NCBI GenBank assembly: GCA_004296145.1
Contig: SEBM01000044.1
Location: 1-13,370 of the forward strand
Length of the DNA stretch: 13,370 nucleotides
Reading direction: 5' to 3'
Source of the DNA: Flavobacterium sp.
GTDB taxonomy: Bacteria; Bacteroidota; Bacteroidia; Flavobacteriales; Flavobacteriaceae
This document shows positions 1 to 7,214 of the stretch, one piece after another (within the stretch, counting starts at the first letter, position 1; every line of letters begins with the position of its first letter). The translations under genes were made by a program, and so were the position numbers. The notes beneath the pieces were generated by a model, which was given only the letters and a program-made list of their open reading frames with translations, did not search any database and was not told the DNA's origin.

Positions 1-2376
1 GCAAACCTTCTTATCTTTTTACTATTGCCTTTATTTTGTCTGTCACAATCATTTAAATTAAAAGGAAAAATAGCTGACCAAAAAACACCTTTAGAATGGG
101 CAGACATTTCAATATCAAATTCAGAAGGAAAAATTATAGACGGAACTTCAACTAAAACAGATGGATCTTTTGAAATCACTATTAAAAAAGGTTCTTATAA
201 AATGGGAGTGAGCCTTTTAGGTTTTAAAGATCTGGAAAAAGAAATTACAATAGAAAATGATACTGATTTAGGAACTATAATTTTAGAACAAAAAACAACA
301 GATTTGGGCGAGGTTGTTATTCAGTCTAAAAAGAAAACAATTGAACAAAAAACAGATCGCCTGGTTTATAATCTGGAGAATAATGTTACGACAGTTGGCG
401 GTGATGCGCTAAGTGCTATAAATACGGCACCGGGCGTTGTGGTAAAAAACGATGTGATTACCATTTTAGGAAAAGGAACTTCCCGCGTGATGATCGATGG
501 CAGAATAATTGAATTAACGGGTGAAGAACTAAATAATTTCCTAAAATCAATTTCTGCAGGAGATATCAAAAATATTGAAATTATCAGTAATCCGCCGGCA
601 AAATATGAAGCCGAAGGAACTGGCGGACTTATCAATATTATTATGAAAAAAGGAACTGGTGATTCGTGGAAAAACACAACTACAGCTTCTTACGATCAGA
701 ATAAATACGGAATTTATACTTTACGTGATAATTTCTTCTATAATAAAAACAAGTTTAGATTTTCTGCCAGCATTAACGCAAAAACAGGTTATAAAAATTC
801 TGATGAAGCTTTGGATATGTACTTTCCGGATGGACTTTCAAGTATGAGAAGTGAAACAAAAGTAAAAAATGAAAATCTTTCGGGAAAATTGGCTTTGGAT
901 TACGATTTGTCTGAACGTACTACAATTGGTTTTCAATTTATGAATGACAGAAATAATCCTGATTTTAAATCAGACATCAGAATCGACAAGTATAACACTC
1001 AGAATCAATTAGAAAATTACACATTAAATGATAGTTACACTGACAAAGGTTCACAAAATCAAACATATAATGCACATATGATAACCAAATTAGATACGCT
1101 AAACAGAAAATTATCTTTTGATGTGGATTACTTTAATTACGATTCAAAATTTGACAGAGATTTTATTGCCAACAATTATGCTCCGAATAATTCATTTATT
1201 GATGTAAATCAGTCCGGAAGAAATATTTCTGATCAGGATATTAATAATTTCAGTTTTAAGGCCGATATGGAACATCCGTTTCAGGCAATAAATTTATCTT
1301 ACGGAGCAAAAATGAGTTTTACAGACAGTAAAAGTGAAATTCTTTATTATGATAAAATTACCGGAACTCCAATCTTGGATCCAGAACAATCAAACCGATT
1401 TAAATACACCGAAAATAATCAGGCGGTTTATATCAATGGAAATAAAAAAATCAATGAAAAATGGAATTTACAATTAGGATTACGTCTTGAAAACACCAAA
1501 ACAAACGGATTTTCTGAAACTTTAAATCAGGAAACTGAAAACAACTATTTGAAACTATTTCCAACATTTTACGCTTCTTATGCCAAAAATGAAAACAATA
1601 CTTTTAGTTTAAATTACGGAAAAAGAATTAACAGACCGCGTTTTGATTTATTGAATCCGTTTAGAGTTTACATTAACAGTAATAGTTATTCTGAGGGAAA
1701 TCCGTTTTTGAGACCTTCATTTAGTGATAATTTTGAGTTTTCGCATTCATATAAAGAAATATTGAGAACCAGTGTTTTTATGAATGTTATTACTGCTGGT
1801 TACGGTGTGATTTTTACTTCAAACCCGGAGACAAATACACAGATTGTTTCAAGAGAAAATTATTATAACGGACTGACTTATGGTCTTGGCGAAAGTTATT
1901 CCGGCGCTTTTGCAGAATGGTGGCAAACGGAGAATTCATTATATTTTTTAGGATCTGAAACTAAACTTATCAAAGATTTTGATGCTGTTATTTCAAACAG
2001 TTTACAAGTTGATTTTTCTACAAATAATACTTTTATACTTGGTAAAACAACAAAATTGCAGGTTGATTTTACGTATAGCACGCCTTTTAAAAGTGGCTTG
2101 TACGAAATAGGATTTGCATCGAGTTTTGATATTGGTTTCAAACAGGATTTGTTTAAGAAAAAAATGCAGGTTGCGTTTTTGGTAAATGATATTTTTAATA
2201 CTTCTTACCTAAAAGATTTTGTTTCGGTTGTAAATGGCGTAAAACAGGTTTACAGCCAAAACGAAAGTAACCGATTTGTGCGTTTGTCTCTTGTTTACAA
2301 TTTCGGAAATACAAAGATTAATGTGAAGGAGCGCAATTTTGGAAATCAGGAAGAAAGAAAGAGAACGGGGAATTAG
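1..2376 (+). CDS. TonB-receptor-like outer-membrane beta-barrel protein (5' end outside window)
   Basis: Outer-membrane receptor-like protein of the Bacteroidetes family with a carboxypeptidase-regulatory-like domain in front of a plug and barrel. The frame is open from base 1, and the first residues (ANLLIFLLLPLFCLSQS) are the hydrophobic core and end of a signal peptide, so the true start lies left of the window; the TTG at 25 is not the start. Of 791 visible residues, about 20-100 form the carboxypeptidase-like beta-sandwich. About 110-215 resemble a TonB plug: DALSAINTAPGV, then VMIDGR, then NPPAKYEAEGTGG near its end. The rest is rich in alternating aromatic strands typical of a 22-stranded barrel (OMP_b-brl_3 type). 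A hydrophilic tail follows the last strand (RLSLVYNFGN), which is common in this family. No TonB box is obvious. The substrate is unknown; no SusD partner is adjacent. It converges on the ZIP gene across a repeat-rich gap. Confidence 0.88.
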   Translation, partial: ANLLIFLLLPLFCLSQSFKLKGKIADQKTPLEWADISISNSEGKIIDGTSTKTDGSFEITIKKGSYKMGVSLLGFKDLEKEITIENDTDLGTIILEQKTTDLGEVVIQSKKKTIEQKTDRLVYNLENNVTTVGGDALSAINTAPGVVVKNDVITILGKGTSRVMIDGRIIELTGEELNNFLKSISAGDIKNIEIISNPPAKYEAEGTGGLINIIMKKGTGDSWKNTTTASYDQNKYGIYTLRDNFFYNKNKFRFSASINAKTGYKNSDEALDMYFPDGLSSMRSETKVKNENLSGKLALDYDLSERTTIGFQFMNDRNNPDFKSDIRIDKYNTQNQLENYTLNDSYTDKGSQNQTYNAHMITKLDTLNRKLSFDVDYFNYDSKFDRDFIANNYAPNNSFIDVNQSGRNISDQDINNFSFKADMEHPFQAINLSYGAKMSFTDSKSEILYYDKITGTPILDPEQSNRFKYTENNQAVYINGNKKINEKWNLQLGLRLENTKTNGFSETLNQETENNYLKLFPTFYASYAKNENNTFSLNYGKRINRPRFDLLNPFRVYINSNSYSEGNPFLRPSFSDNFEFSHSYKEILRTSVFMNVITAGYGVIFTSNPETNTQIVSRENYYNGLTYGLGESYSGAFAEWWQTENSLYFLGSETKLIKDFDAVISNSLQVDFSTNNTFILGKTTKLQVDFTYSTPFKSGLYEIGFASSFDIGFKQDLFKKKMQVAFLVNDIFNTSYLKDFVSVVNGVKQVYSQNESNRFVRLSLVYNFGNTKINVKERNFGNQEERKRTGN

Positions 2377-2383
2377 TTTTTTT

Positions 2384-2508
2384 ATAGTCCCTAGTTGTTA
2401 GTCCTTAGTTTTTAGTCCTTAGTTTTTAGTCCTTAGTTTTTAGTCCGTAGTTCAATTAATAGCTTTTTAATCTTTACTATGAACTAAGGACTAACAACTA
2501 AGGACTAA
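2384..2508. repeat. 7-bp-step inverted tandem repeat between convergent genes
   Basis: The left arm, 2384-2453, is ten 7-bp units of the type TTAGnnn, mostly alternating TTAGTCC and TTAGTTT, so it also reads as a 14-bp repeat. The right arm, 2481-2508, is four units of the complement (GAACTAA, GGACTAA, CAACTAA, GGACTAA). The right arm can pair with units 1-4 (about 25 of 28 positions) or with units 7-10 (about 26 of 28), giving alternative hairpins. It fills the gap between two convergent stop codons (2376 and 2512), so a bidirectional terminator role is plausible. T-rich and A-rich tracts lie outside the arms. Confidence 0.85.
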
Positions 2509-2511
2509 AAA

Positions 2512-3180
2512 TCATAAAAAGAAAGCCAATAAAATTCCAAGTACAATCATGGAAACTTTGGCAATATTAAATTTGTGTCCTTCGGAACTTTCGAAAATAA
2601 TGGTAGATGAAATGTGAAATAAAATACCAATTACAATGGCTGTAATTTCGGTATAATAATCATTTAAAATTGGTAAATAATCGGATGCTACAGTTCCCAG
2701 CGGGGTCATGATGGCAAAAGTGATCATAAAAGCAAAAATGGCTTTTTTATTCAAATTTGCATTGATAAAAAATGTCGTCAGGATAACAGCAATCGGCAAA
2801 TGATGAATCGCAATTCCGATAGCTAAATCGTGATGATGACTCACAGGAAAACCTTCTAAAAATGCATGAATACAAAGACTTATAAATAGCAGCCACGGAA
2901 TCTGAGACATTTGTGCATGTCCGTGAACATGACCATGTTCTGCGCCTTTTGAGAAAAACTCAAGAACAATCTGAAACAAAATCCCGATCATTATAAATAA
3001 CCCAATATTATGATTATGTGAATGATAAACTTCCGGCAGAAGATGCATTACGGTTAACGATAATAAAAATGAACCGCTAAATGCCAACAATAATTTTAAA
3101 TTGGTTTTGTTTTGTGGTTTTAAAAATAAAGCCACAACATATCCTAAAAGTACAGAAAATAAGGGTAATAGATAGTTCAT
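2512..3180 (-). CDS. ZIP family divalent metal transporter
   Basis: Predicted inner-membrane permease of 222 residues that would import zinc or iron(II) into the cytoplasm. It has about seven to eight hydrophobic helices. A cytosolic histidine-rich loop (GAEHGHVHGHAQ, residues 79-90) lies after the third helix, as expected for ZIPs. The fourth-helix motif is HAFLEG (105-110) and the fifth-helix motif HHLP (126-129); a later helix carries FHISSTIIFE (188-197). Compared with the usual HNxxDG/HNxPEG and HExPHE/QDxPEG motifs, the Asn after the first His is Ala and the final acidic or His ligand of the fifth helix is Ile, so one of the two metal sites may be absent. The gene lies 63 nt downstream of the methyltransferase gene with no evident promoter between, so the two are probably co-transcribed. 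The family is sure; the metal is unknown. Confidence 0.9.
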   Translation of the reverse strand: MNYLLPLFSVLLGYVVALFLKPQNKTNLKLLLAFSGSFLLSLTVMHLLPEVYHSHNHNIGLFIMIGILFQIVLEFFSKGAEHGHVHGHAQMSQIPWLLFISLCIHAFLEGFPVSHHHDLAIGIAIHHLPIAVILTTFFINANLNKKAIFAFMITFAIMTPLGTVASDYLPILNDYYTEITAIVIGILFHISSTIIFESSEGHKFNIAKVSMIVLGILLAFFL

Positions 3181-3243
3181 TTAATTTACAGAAATTCTTA
3201 AGCGTTAAATTTGTTTAATTCTTTCGTTTAAAATTGTACTAAT

Positions 3244-4008
3244 TTACTTAAAAATCATGATTAATCGTTCGCTTTCGGTTTTGTGGAATTTTTTGAGTTT
3301 ATAATCTCCGAAAATGTCTAGTAGAAAAATTCCCGCTTCGTCCATTAAATCCTGAAAATCTTTTAAGGTCAAAGCTTTTACTTTTTCAGTAAAATGATAT
3401 TTTTTCCCTTCATCTTCAAAATCTATTTCTTTTAGAATATGTCCGTCTTCTACGTATCTTTTGATTTTAAAATCGATTCCGTCTACAGTTTTTACTTCTT
3501 CGGGAACTAAAGTTTCTATAACCTGATTTACATTCATAAAATCGATTACAGCAAAACCATATTCAGACAAACTTTCTTTGATCGCTTTTAGAGTGGTAAG
3601 ATTATCATCATCACTTTCAAAATAGCCAAAACTTGTAAACAGATTAAAGATAGCATCAAACTTTTCTTCAAAAGGCTCACGCATGTCGTGTACTTTAAAA
3701 TGTAAAGTTTCGTTGCTGTTTGTACTGGCTTCAGCAATACTGTTTTCAGATAAATCAGCTCCTAAAACATTAAAACCAAGTTGGTTCAGGTATATAGAAT
3801 GACGACCTTTTCCGCAGGCAAGGTCAAGTACTTTTGCTTTTTCCGGCAAATTTAAATAATGTGTCAGATTATCCATAAAAATCTGGGCCTCTCTGTAATT
3901 TCTGTCTTTGTACAGAATGTGATAATACGGAGTGTCAAACCATGAAGTAAACCAGTTTTCGGTATTACTTTCCTGATTTGGTGTTGATGAGTTGGGTGCG
4001 TCAGACAT
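3244..4008 (-). CDS. class I SAM-dependent methyltransferase, substrate unknown
   Basis: Soluble cytoplasmic methyltransferase of 254 residues with a Rossmann-like fold. Motif I is VLDLACGKGRH (60-70), which binds S-adenosylmethionine. The acidic residue that contacts the ribose is Asp85 (GADLS), and a motif IV-like segment FNLFTSFGYF follows at 121-130. The hydrophilic start and the conserved WFDTPYYHILY segment (23-33) are typical of a Bacteroidetes group of small methyltransferases with no assigned substrate. The ATG at 4008 has a Bacteroidetes -7 element 30 nt upstream, which supports the start. It is divergent from the RlmL-type gene and probably heads a two-gene unit with the ZIP transporter. 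It lacks the NPP[YFW] motif of nucleic-acid N-methyltransferases, so a small-molecule or protein substrate is more likely (inference). Confidence 0.82.
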   Translation of the reverse strand: MSDAPNSSTPNQESNTENWFTSWFDTPYYHILYKDRNYREAQIFMDNLTHYLNLPEKAKVLDLACGKGRHSIYLNQLGFNVLGADLSENSIAEASTNSNETLHFKVHDMREPFEEKFDAIFNLFTSFGYFESDDDNLTTLKAIKESLSEYGFAVIDFMNVNQVIETLVPEEVKTVDGIDFKIKRYVEDGHILKEIDFEDEGKKYHFTEKVKALTLKDFQDLMDEAGIFLLDIFGDYKLKKFHKTESERLIMIFK

Positions 4009-4038
4009 TTATTCTATTTCAATTAATTCAAAGTACCG

Positions 4039-4046
4039 CAAATTTA
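4039..4046 (-). promoter_or_regulatory. -7 element for the methyltransferase-ZIP unit
   Basis: On the minus strand this reads TAAATTTG, an exact match to the Bacteroidetes -7 consensus TAnnTTTG. It would start transcription about 25 nt before the ATG at 4008. No good TTG lies at the usual 17-23 nt spacing, the nearest being 30 nt upstream, so the -33 part is weak. It lies back to back with the plus-strand element at 4050-4057. Confidence 0.45.
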
Positions 4047-4049
4047 GTG

Positions 4050-4057
4050 TATTTTTG
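4050..4057 (+). promoter_or_regulatory. -7 element for the RlmL-type gene
   Basis: TATTTTTG is an exact match to TAnnTTTG. It lies 110 nt upstream of the ATG at 4168 and would give a leader of about 100 nt. That leader contains a 6-bp hairpin (AACGAT 4078-4083 with ATCGTT 4093-4098) and an 8-bp hairpin (GCAGATTT 4122-4129 with AAATCTGC 4142-4149). No TTG is seen at the expected -33 position, so the call is tentative. Confidence 0.4.
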
Positions 4058-4167
4058 CCGAAAAATAACTATTTCGCAACGATACCTCGTGAATCGTTAT
4101 GTATAAAGTAAAGTTTTTAATGCAGATTTGATTTTGATTAGAAATCTGCCTTAATTCAAATAAAAAG

Positions 4168-5328
4168 ATGGAAGAAAATTTTAGAATGATAGCCAAATGT
4201 TTTTTTGGTTTTGAAGAAATATTAGAGAATGAATTGCGTGCCCTTGGCGCTCAGGATGTAGAAAAAGGGGTGAGAATGGTGAGTTTTAAAGGAGATAAAG
4301 GTTTTATGTACAAAGCCAATTTATCACTTAGAACTGCACTTAAGGTTTTAAAACCAATTTATTCTTTCAGAGCTAATAACGAGCAGGCATTATACAAAGG
4401 AATTTCGGGTATTAACTGGTCAAAATTGCTAAATGCCAATCAGACTTTTGTTATTGATGCAACGGTGCATTCTACTTATTTTAACCATTCTGAGTTTGTT
4501 TCTCAAAAATGTAAAGATGCCATTGTAGATCAGTTTAGAGAAAGAACAGGTCAGCGACCAAGTATTGATAAAGCTTTTCCTGATTTAAGAATTAATGTTC
4601 ATATTGATAAAGACCAGGTTTCTGTCGCATTAGATACATCTGGAAATTCTTTGCATCAGCGTGGTTACAGAACAGCAACAAATATCGCGCCTATAAACGA
4701 AGTTTTAGCAGCCGGAATTTTATTATTATCCGGTTGGGAAGGACAAAGTCATTTCTTGGATCCGATGTGTGGTTCAGGAACATTTTTGGCAGAAGCGGCG
4801 ATGATTGCCTGCAATATTCCGGCAAACATTAACCGTAAAGAATTTGCTTTTGAAAAATGGAAAGACTGGGACAATGATTTATTCGATCAGATTGTAAACA
4901 GCCTGATGAAAAAAACAAAGGAATTCCATTATACGATTAAAGGTTTTGATAAAGCGCCAAGTGCGGTAAACAAAGCAAAAGATAATATCAGAAATGCCAA
5001 TTTAGAAGACTACATTACAGTTTCTGAAAACAACTTTTTTGATAGTGAAAAAGAAGTAGAAGGTAAACTTCACATGGTTTTTAATCCGCCGTATGACGAA
5101 CGTTTAGATATTAATATGGAACGTTTTTATGCCAGCATCGGCGATACTTTAAAGAAAAGTTACCCAAGCACAAACGCTTGGTTTATAACCGCAAATCTTG
5201 AAGCCTTAAAATTCGTAGGATTAAAACCATCAAGAAAAATCAAACTTTTCAACGGAAGCCTTGAAGCCCGTTTGGTAAAATACGAAATGTACGAAGGAAG
5301 TAAGAGAACGAAGTTTCAAACGAGCTAA
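4168..5328 (+). CDS. THUMP-domain class I RNA methyltransferase, RlmL/YpsC type
   Basis: Predicted 23S rRNA guanine-N2 methyltransferase; RlmL in E. coli modifies G2445 using SAM. This 386-residue protein corresponds to the RlmL half only, without the RlmK half fused to it in E. coli. Residues about 1-60 are a ferredoxin-like RNA-binding segment (KCFFGFEEILENELRALGA). About 60-155 are the THUMP domain. The methyltransferase domain follows with motif I DPMCGSGTF (198-206) and the catalytic motif IV NPPYDER (306-312), the motif used to methylate exocyclic amines of bases. The start is ATG 4168 after an A-rich leader; an in-frame ATG at 4186 is less likely because it would cut into the first strand. 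It is divergent from the methyltransferase gene and followed by a repeat. The exact target base cannot be read from sequence. Confidence 0.88.
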   Translation: MEENFRMIAKCFFGFEEILENELRALGAQDVEKGVRMVSFKGDKGFMYKANLSLRTALKVLKPIYSFRANNEQALYKGISGINWSKLLNANQTFVIDATVHSTYFNHSEFVSQKCKDAIVDQFRERTGQRPSIDKAFPDLRINVHIDKDQVSVALDTSGNSLHQRGYRTATNIAPINEVLAAGILLLSGWEGQSHFLDPMCGSGTFLAEAAMIACNIPANINRKEFAFEKWKDWDNDLFDQIVNSLMKKTKEFHYTIKGFDKAPSAVNKAKDNIRNANLEDYITVSENNFFDSEKEVEGKLHMVFNPPYDERLDINMERFYASIGDTLKKSYPSTNAWFITANLEALKFVGLKPSRKIKLFNGSLEARLVKYEMYEGSKRTKFQTS

Positions 5329-5336
5329 AGCTCTTT

Positions 5337-5484
5337 CTAAGTTTCTAAGATGCTAAGGGACTAAGATTCTAAGCGTTGGAATGCATATAAAAGTATAATT
5401 AAAATAATAATAAAGGTTTTAATAAAACTAAGTTCAAAGACCAAAACCTTAGAACCTTAGCAGCTTAGAACCTTAGTAACTTAA
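5337..5484. repeat. 8-bp-step inverted repeat (CTAAGnnn / CTTAGnnn)
   Basis: The left arm has CTAAG at 5337, 5345, 5353, 5361 and 5369, exactly 8 bp apart. The right arm has CTTAG at 5448, 5456, 5464 and 5472 and CTTAA at 5480, again exactly 8 bp apart. The three spacer bases differ from unit to unit. If transcribed, the arms would pair as 5-bp blocks separated by 3-nt internal loops. The 74 nt between the arms is A+T-rich and shows no recognisable promoter. The element begins 8 nt after the RlmL-type stop codon, and the right arm ends 5 nt before the ATG at 5490. Confidence 0.88.
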
Positions 5485-5489
5485 AAAAA

Positions 5490-5729
5490 ATGACAAAACT
5501 ACAAGTAAGAGCTTTTTTATACCAATTAGGATCGTTTGCAGTCTTATTTATTGCAGGAAGATTTTTAATTGCTCAATATACAGGACTAACAGGAATCTGG
5601 ATTCCAATGACATCATTTATCGTAGCGACTTTGATTTCACCTAAATTTCAGGCAGTAAAAACCAAAGACGGCGAAAAACTTTTTATGAAATGGATTTTTG
5701 TAAAAGGAATTAGAGAGATAGGTTCTTGA
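5490..5729 (+). CDS. small two-helix membrane protein, unknown function
   Basis: A protein of 79 residues that I do not recognise by function. It has two hydrophobic stretches, about residues 8-28 and 33-51 (with GIWIPMTSFIVATLIS in the second), and a short basic C-terminal tail (KTKDGEKLF...VKGIREIGS). An inner-membrane hairpin is expected. It is preceded by an A-run rather than a Shine-Dalgarno site, normal for Bacteroidetes. Its codon use and base composition match the neighbouring flavobacterial genes, and both ends are bounded by repeat elements. The ATG at 5490 lies only 5 nt from the right arm of the upstream repeat, so its translation could be affected by folding there (inference). 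That it is a real gene is supported by the membrane pattern and by the terminator hairpin downstream. Confidence 0.72.
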   Translation: MTKLQVRAFLYQLGSFAVLFIAGRFLIAQYTGLTGIWIPMTSFIVATLISPKFQAVKTKDGEKLFMKWIFVKGIREIGS

Positions 5730-5737
5730 AAAAGGGG

Positions 5738-5894
5738 CTAAGGAGCTAAGGTTCTGAGCCACTAAGGCACAAAGGCACAAAGTTTTTTCTCTGTTAATGT
5801 AAAAAGTAAAAGCCACAAATTATTAACTAATTTGTGGCTTTTACTTTTTAGTGAAACCTTAGTCCCTTTGTTCCTCAGAACCTTTGAACCTTAA
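5738..5894. repeat. 8-bp-step inverted repeat enclosing a terminator hairpin
   Basis: Left arm units begin at 5738, 5746, 5754, 5762, 5770 and 5778: CTAAG, CTAAG, CTGAG, CTAAG, CAAAG, CAAAG. Right arm units begin at 5858, 5866, 5874, 5882 and 5890: CTTAG, CTTTG, CTCAG, CTTTG, CTTAA. All steps are exactly 8 bp. The third unit from the outside is CTGAG in the left arm and its complement CTCAG in the right arm, which fits paired arms. Between the arms lies a separate perfect hairpin (5800-5850). Confidence 0.88.
5800..5850. terminator. bidirectional intrinsic terminator
   Basis: A perfect 23-bp inverted repeat, 5800-5822 with 5828-5850, leaves a 5-nt loop (5823-5827). The centre of the stem is AGCCACAAATTA and its complement; the outer part is A-rich on one side and T-rich on the other, so a U tract follows the stem in both directions. 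It lies between the convergent small membrane protein gene (stop 5729) and DUF6048 gene (stop 5901). Confidence 0.92.
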
Positions 5895-5900
5895 AAAAAG

Positions 5901-6701
5901 CTATTTTTTCGGAGTAATTTCAGGAATAATTACTTTTTTCTTGTAAAGCGGAATAAAGTAAGAAACAGTATAATTGAAACCTACTCCAAAATTTCCGTCA
6001 TAAGTTCTGTTGAACCCGGGAATGTAAAGGTTTTCAAAATTACCTGGTTCTTTATTGCTTACTAAAAGTTTTAGCTGAACAGCAAAACCGACAAATATAT
6101 TATTAAAAACTTTTGCTTTTACTCCTGCGGCAACTTCAAGCCATGCAGCGGTAAGTCCGGTATATTTTTCTCCCGAAACAATTGGAGGTTGTTCTCCCCA
6201 ATATGGATTTGGATTATAAATTTTATAACTATTTAACTGCTGGCTAAACGTACTGAAACCACCGCGCATACCAATGGTGATAAGGTTTTCCATGTCAAGC
6301 CAGTTTTGATAGGTATTATAATCAAAACCTCCTTTTAGATAAGTTCCTGTTGCAGAAGAATTTAATCTGTCATCATCTGTAGTTTTATCTTCAAAACCAA
6401 GTTCTGCAGCCAGATAGTATTTTTTCGTCAGACGAAAATCTCCTGTAAACTCAACTCCTTTATAATCCTTATCATAAAAACCACGTGTCAGTTTGTATAA
6501 ATCTACACCAACTCTTAACCCATAACGATCTGTTTTTGGAGGAAGAGTATCTGCTTTGGTTTCCTGAACGGGCTGTTTTTTAGCCTCCGTTTTTGGTTTA
6601 TCCTGAACAATTTCTTTTGTAGCAGGAGTTTCCTGAGCCTGAACCAAGAGCATTGAAAACAATAAGGAAATACTAAAAAAATATTTTAAGGTGTGTTTCA
6701 T
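5901..6701 (-). CDS. DUF6048-like outer-membrane beta-barrel protein
   Basis: Predicted secreted protein of 266 residues that I match from memory to the uncharacterised flavobacterial family DUF6048. A signal peptide covers about residues 1-23 (MKHTLKYFF, a Leu/Ser/Phe-rich core, ending VQAQ). It is followed by a Lys/Pro/Thr-rich linker to about residue 55. From there to the end the sequence alternates polar and aromatic or aliphatic residues in strand-length pieces (RYGLRVGVDLYKL, GVEFTGDFRL, YYLAAELGFE, FVGFAVQLKLLV, VGFNYTVSYFIPL), as in a small outer-membrane barrel of roughly 8-10 strands. I chose ATG 6701 over the TTG at 6713 because it gives a normal signal peptide. The start overlaps the end of the upstream DUF6452 gene by 29 nt, so the two are co-transcribed. 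Function unknown. Confidence 0.8.
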   Translation of the reverse strand: MKHTLKYFFSISLLFSMLLVQAQETPATKEIVQDKPKTEAKKQPVQETKADTLPPKTDRYGLRVGVDLYKLTRGFYDKDYKGVEFTGDFRLTKKYYLAAELGFEDKTTDDDRLNSSATGTYLKGGFDYNTYQNWLDMENLITIGMRGGFSTFSQQLNSYKIYNPNPYWGEQPPIVSGEKYTGLTAAWLEVAAGVKAKVFNNIFVGFAVQLKLLVSNKEPGNFENLYIPGFNRTYDGNFGVGFNYTVSYFIPLYKKKVIIPEITPKK

Positions 6702-7203
6702 TTTCGAATTCAATGTTAGTGGTTTGTAAAAAGAGGTCCCGCATCCATAATCCGTTTGAATTGGGTAGATCCGTTCTTAGTAAAGTTAATGATTGAAAAG
6801 TGCTTTTAAAGCCGCAAGCTCTTGATACATAGACTTCGTGATGCGTATAATCAAACTTTATTCTGTCAGTATTGACCGAAGTTGCATTTGTACTCCCGGA
6901 ATTTAAAATAAAATCATAGGTTGTCGTTTCTGCATTTGTTTTCAGCGGAATAGCAATAGAATCACCAGTTATTAGATATTGAGCTTCATCTAATGCTGAT
7001 TCATTAAAAATAATTCCTTCTTCCTGATCCAGACCAATAACTTTAAGATCGGTTACTTTTTTTCTCAGAGTTGGGTTATTGATATCATAGAAAGTGATTA
7101 TCAGTCGGGGAGTGGTTGGTGTATTTGCATCGCAAATATCATCTTTCTCGCAGCCGGACAGACCAAAAGCAAAAAGCAATAAAAAAGAGATTATTTTTTT
7201 CAT
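6673..7203 (-). CDS. DUF6452-like lipoprotein
   Basis: Predicted lipoprotein of 176 residues, matched from memory to the uncharacterised flavobacterial family DUF6452. A lipoprotein signal (MKKIISFLLLFAFGLSGC) ends in a lipobox LSGC, with Cys18 the lipidated residue; the next residues EKDD may favour export to the outer membrane or surface (inference). The mature part contains DICD (22-25) followed by TPTTPRLIITFYD, with strand-like segments after it. Cys24 and Cys130 are the only other cysteines and could form a disulfide. It starts 11 nt after the rlmD stop codon and overlaps the downstream DUF6048 gene by 29 nt, so the three genes form one unit transcribed from the rlmD promoter. No enzymatic motif is visible; function unknown. 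Confidence 0.82.
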   Translation of the reverse strand: MKKIISFLLLFAFGLSGCEKDDICDANTPTTPRLIITFYDINNPTLRKKVTDLKVIGLDQEEGIIFNESALDEAQYLITGDSIAIPLKTNAETTTYDFILNSGSTNATSVNTDRIKFDYTHHEVYVSRACGFKSTFQSLTLLRTDLPNSNGLWMRDLFLQTTNIEFENETHLKIFF

Positions 7204-7214
7204 GTATATTTTTC

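Noticed and set aside
366..677. Minus-strand open frame inside the receptor gene
   Set aside because: It is opposite the plug domain of a clear coding region, and no promoter or family match is seen.
3244..5328. Restriction-modification system, because two methyltransferase genes are adjacent
   Set aside because: One is a THUMP-domain rRNA enzyme, the other lacks a nucleic-acid methyltransferase motif IV, and no nuclease gene is present.
5337..5484. CRISPR array or tRNA-like structure
   Set aside because: The repeated core is only 5 bases on an 8-bp step and is inverted between arms. CRISPR repeats are about 21-48 bp, direct, and separated by unique spacers of similar length. No tRNA arms or anticodon loop can be drawn.
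6702..6713. TTG start that would add four residues to the DUF6048-like protein
   Set aside because: The ATG at 6701 begins a standard signal peptide; the longer form only increases the overlap with the upstream gene.
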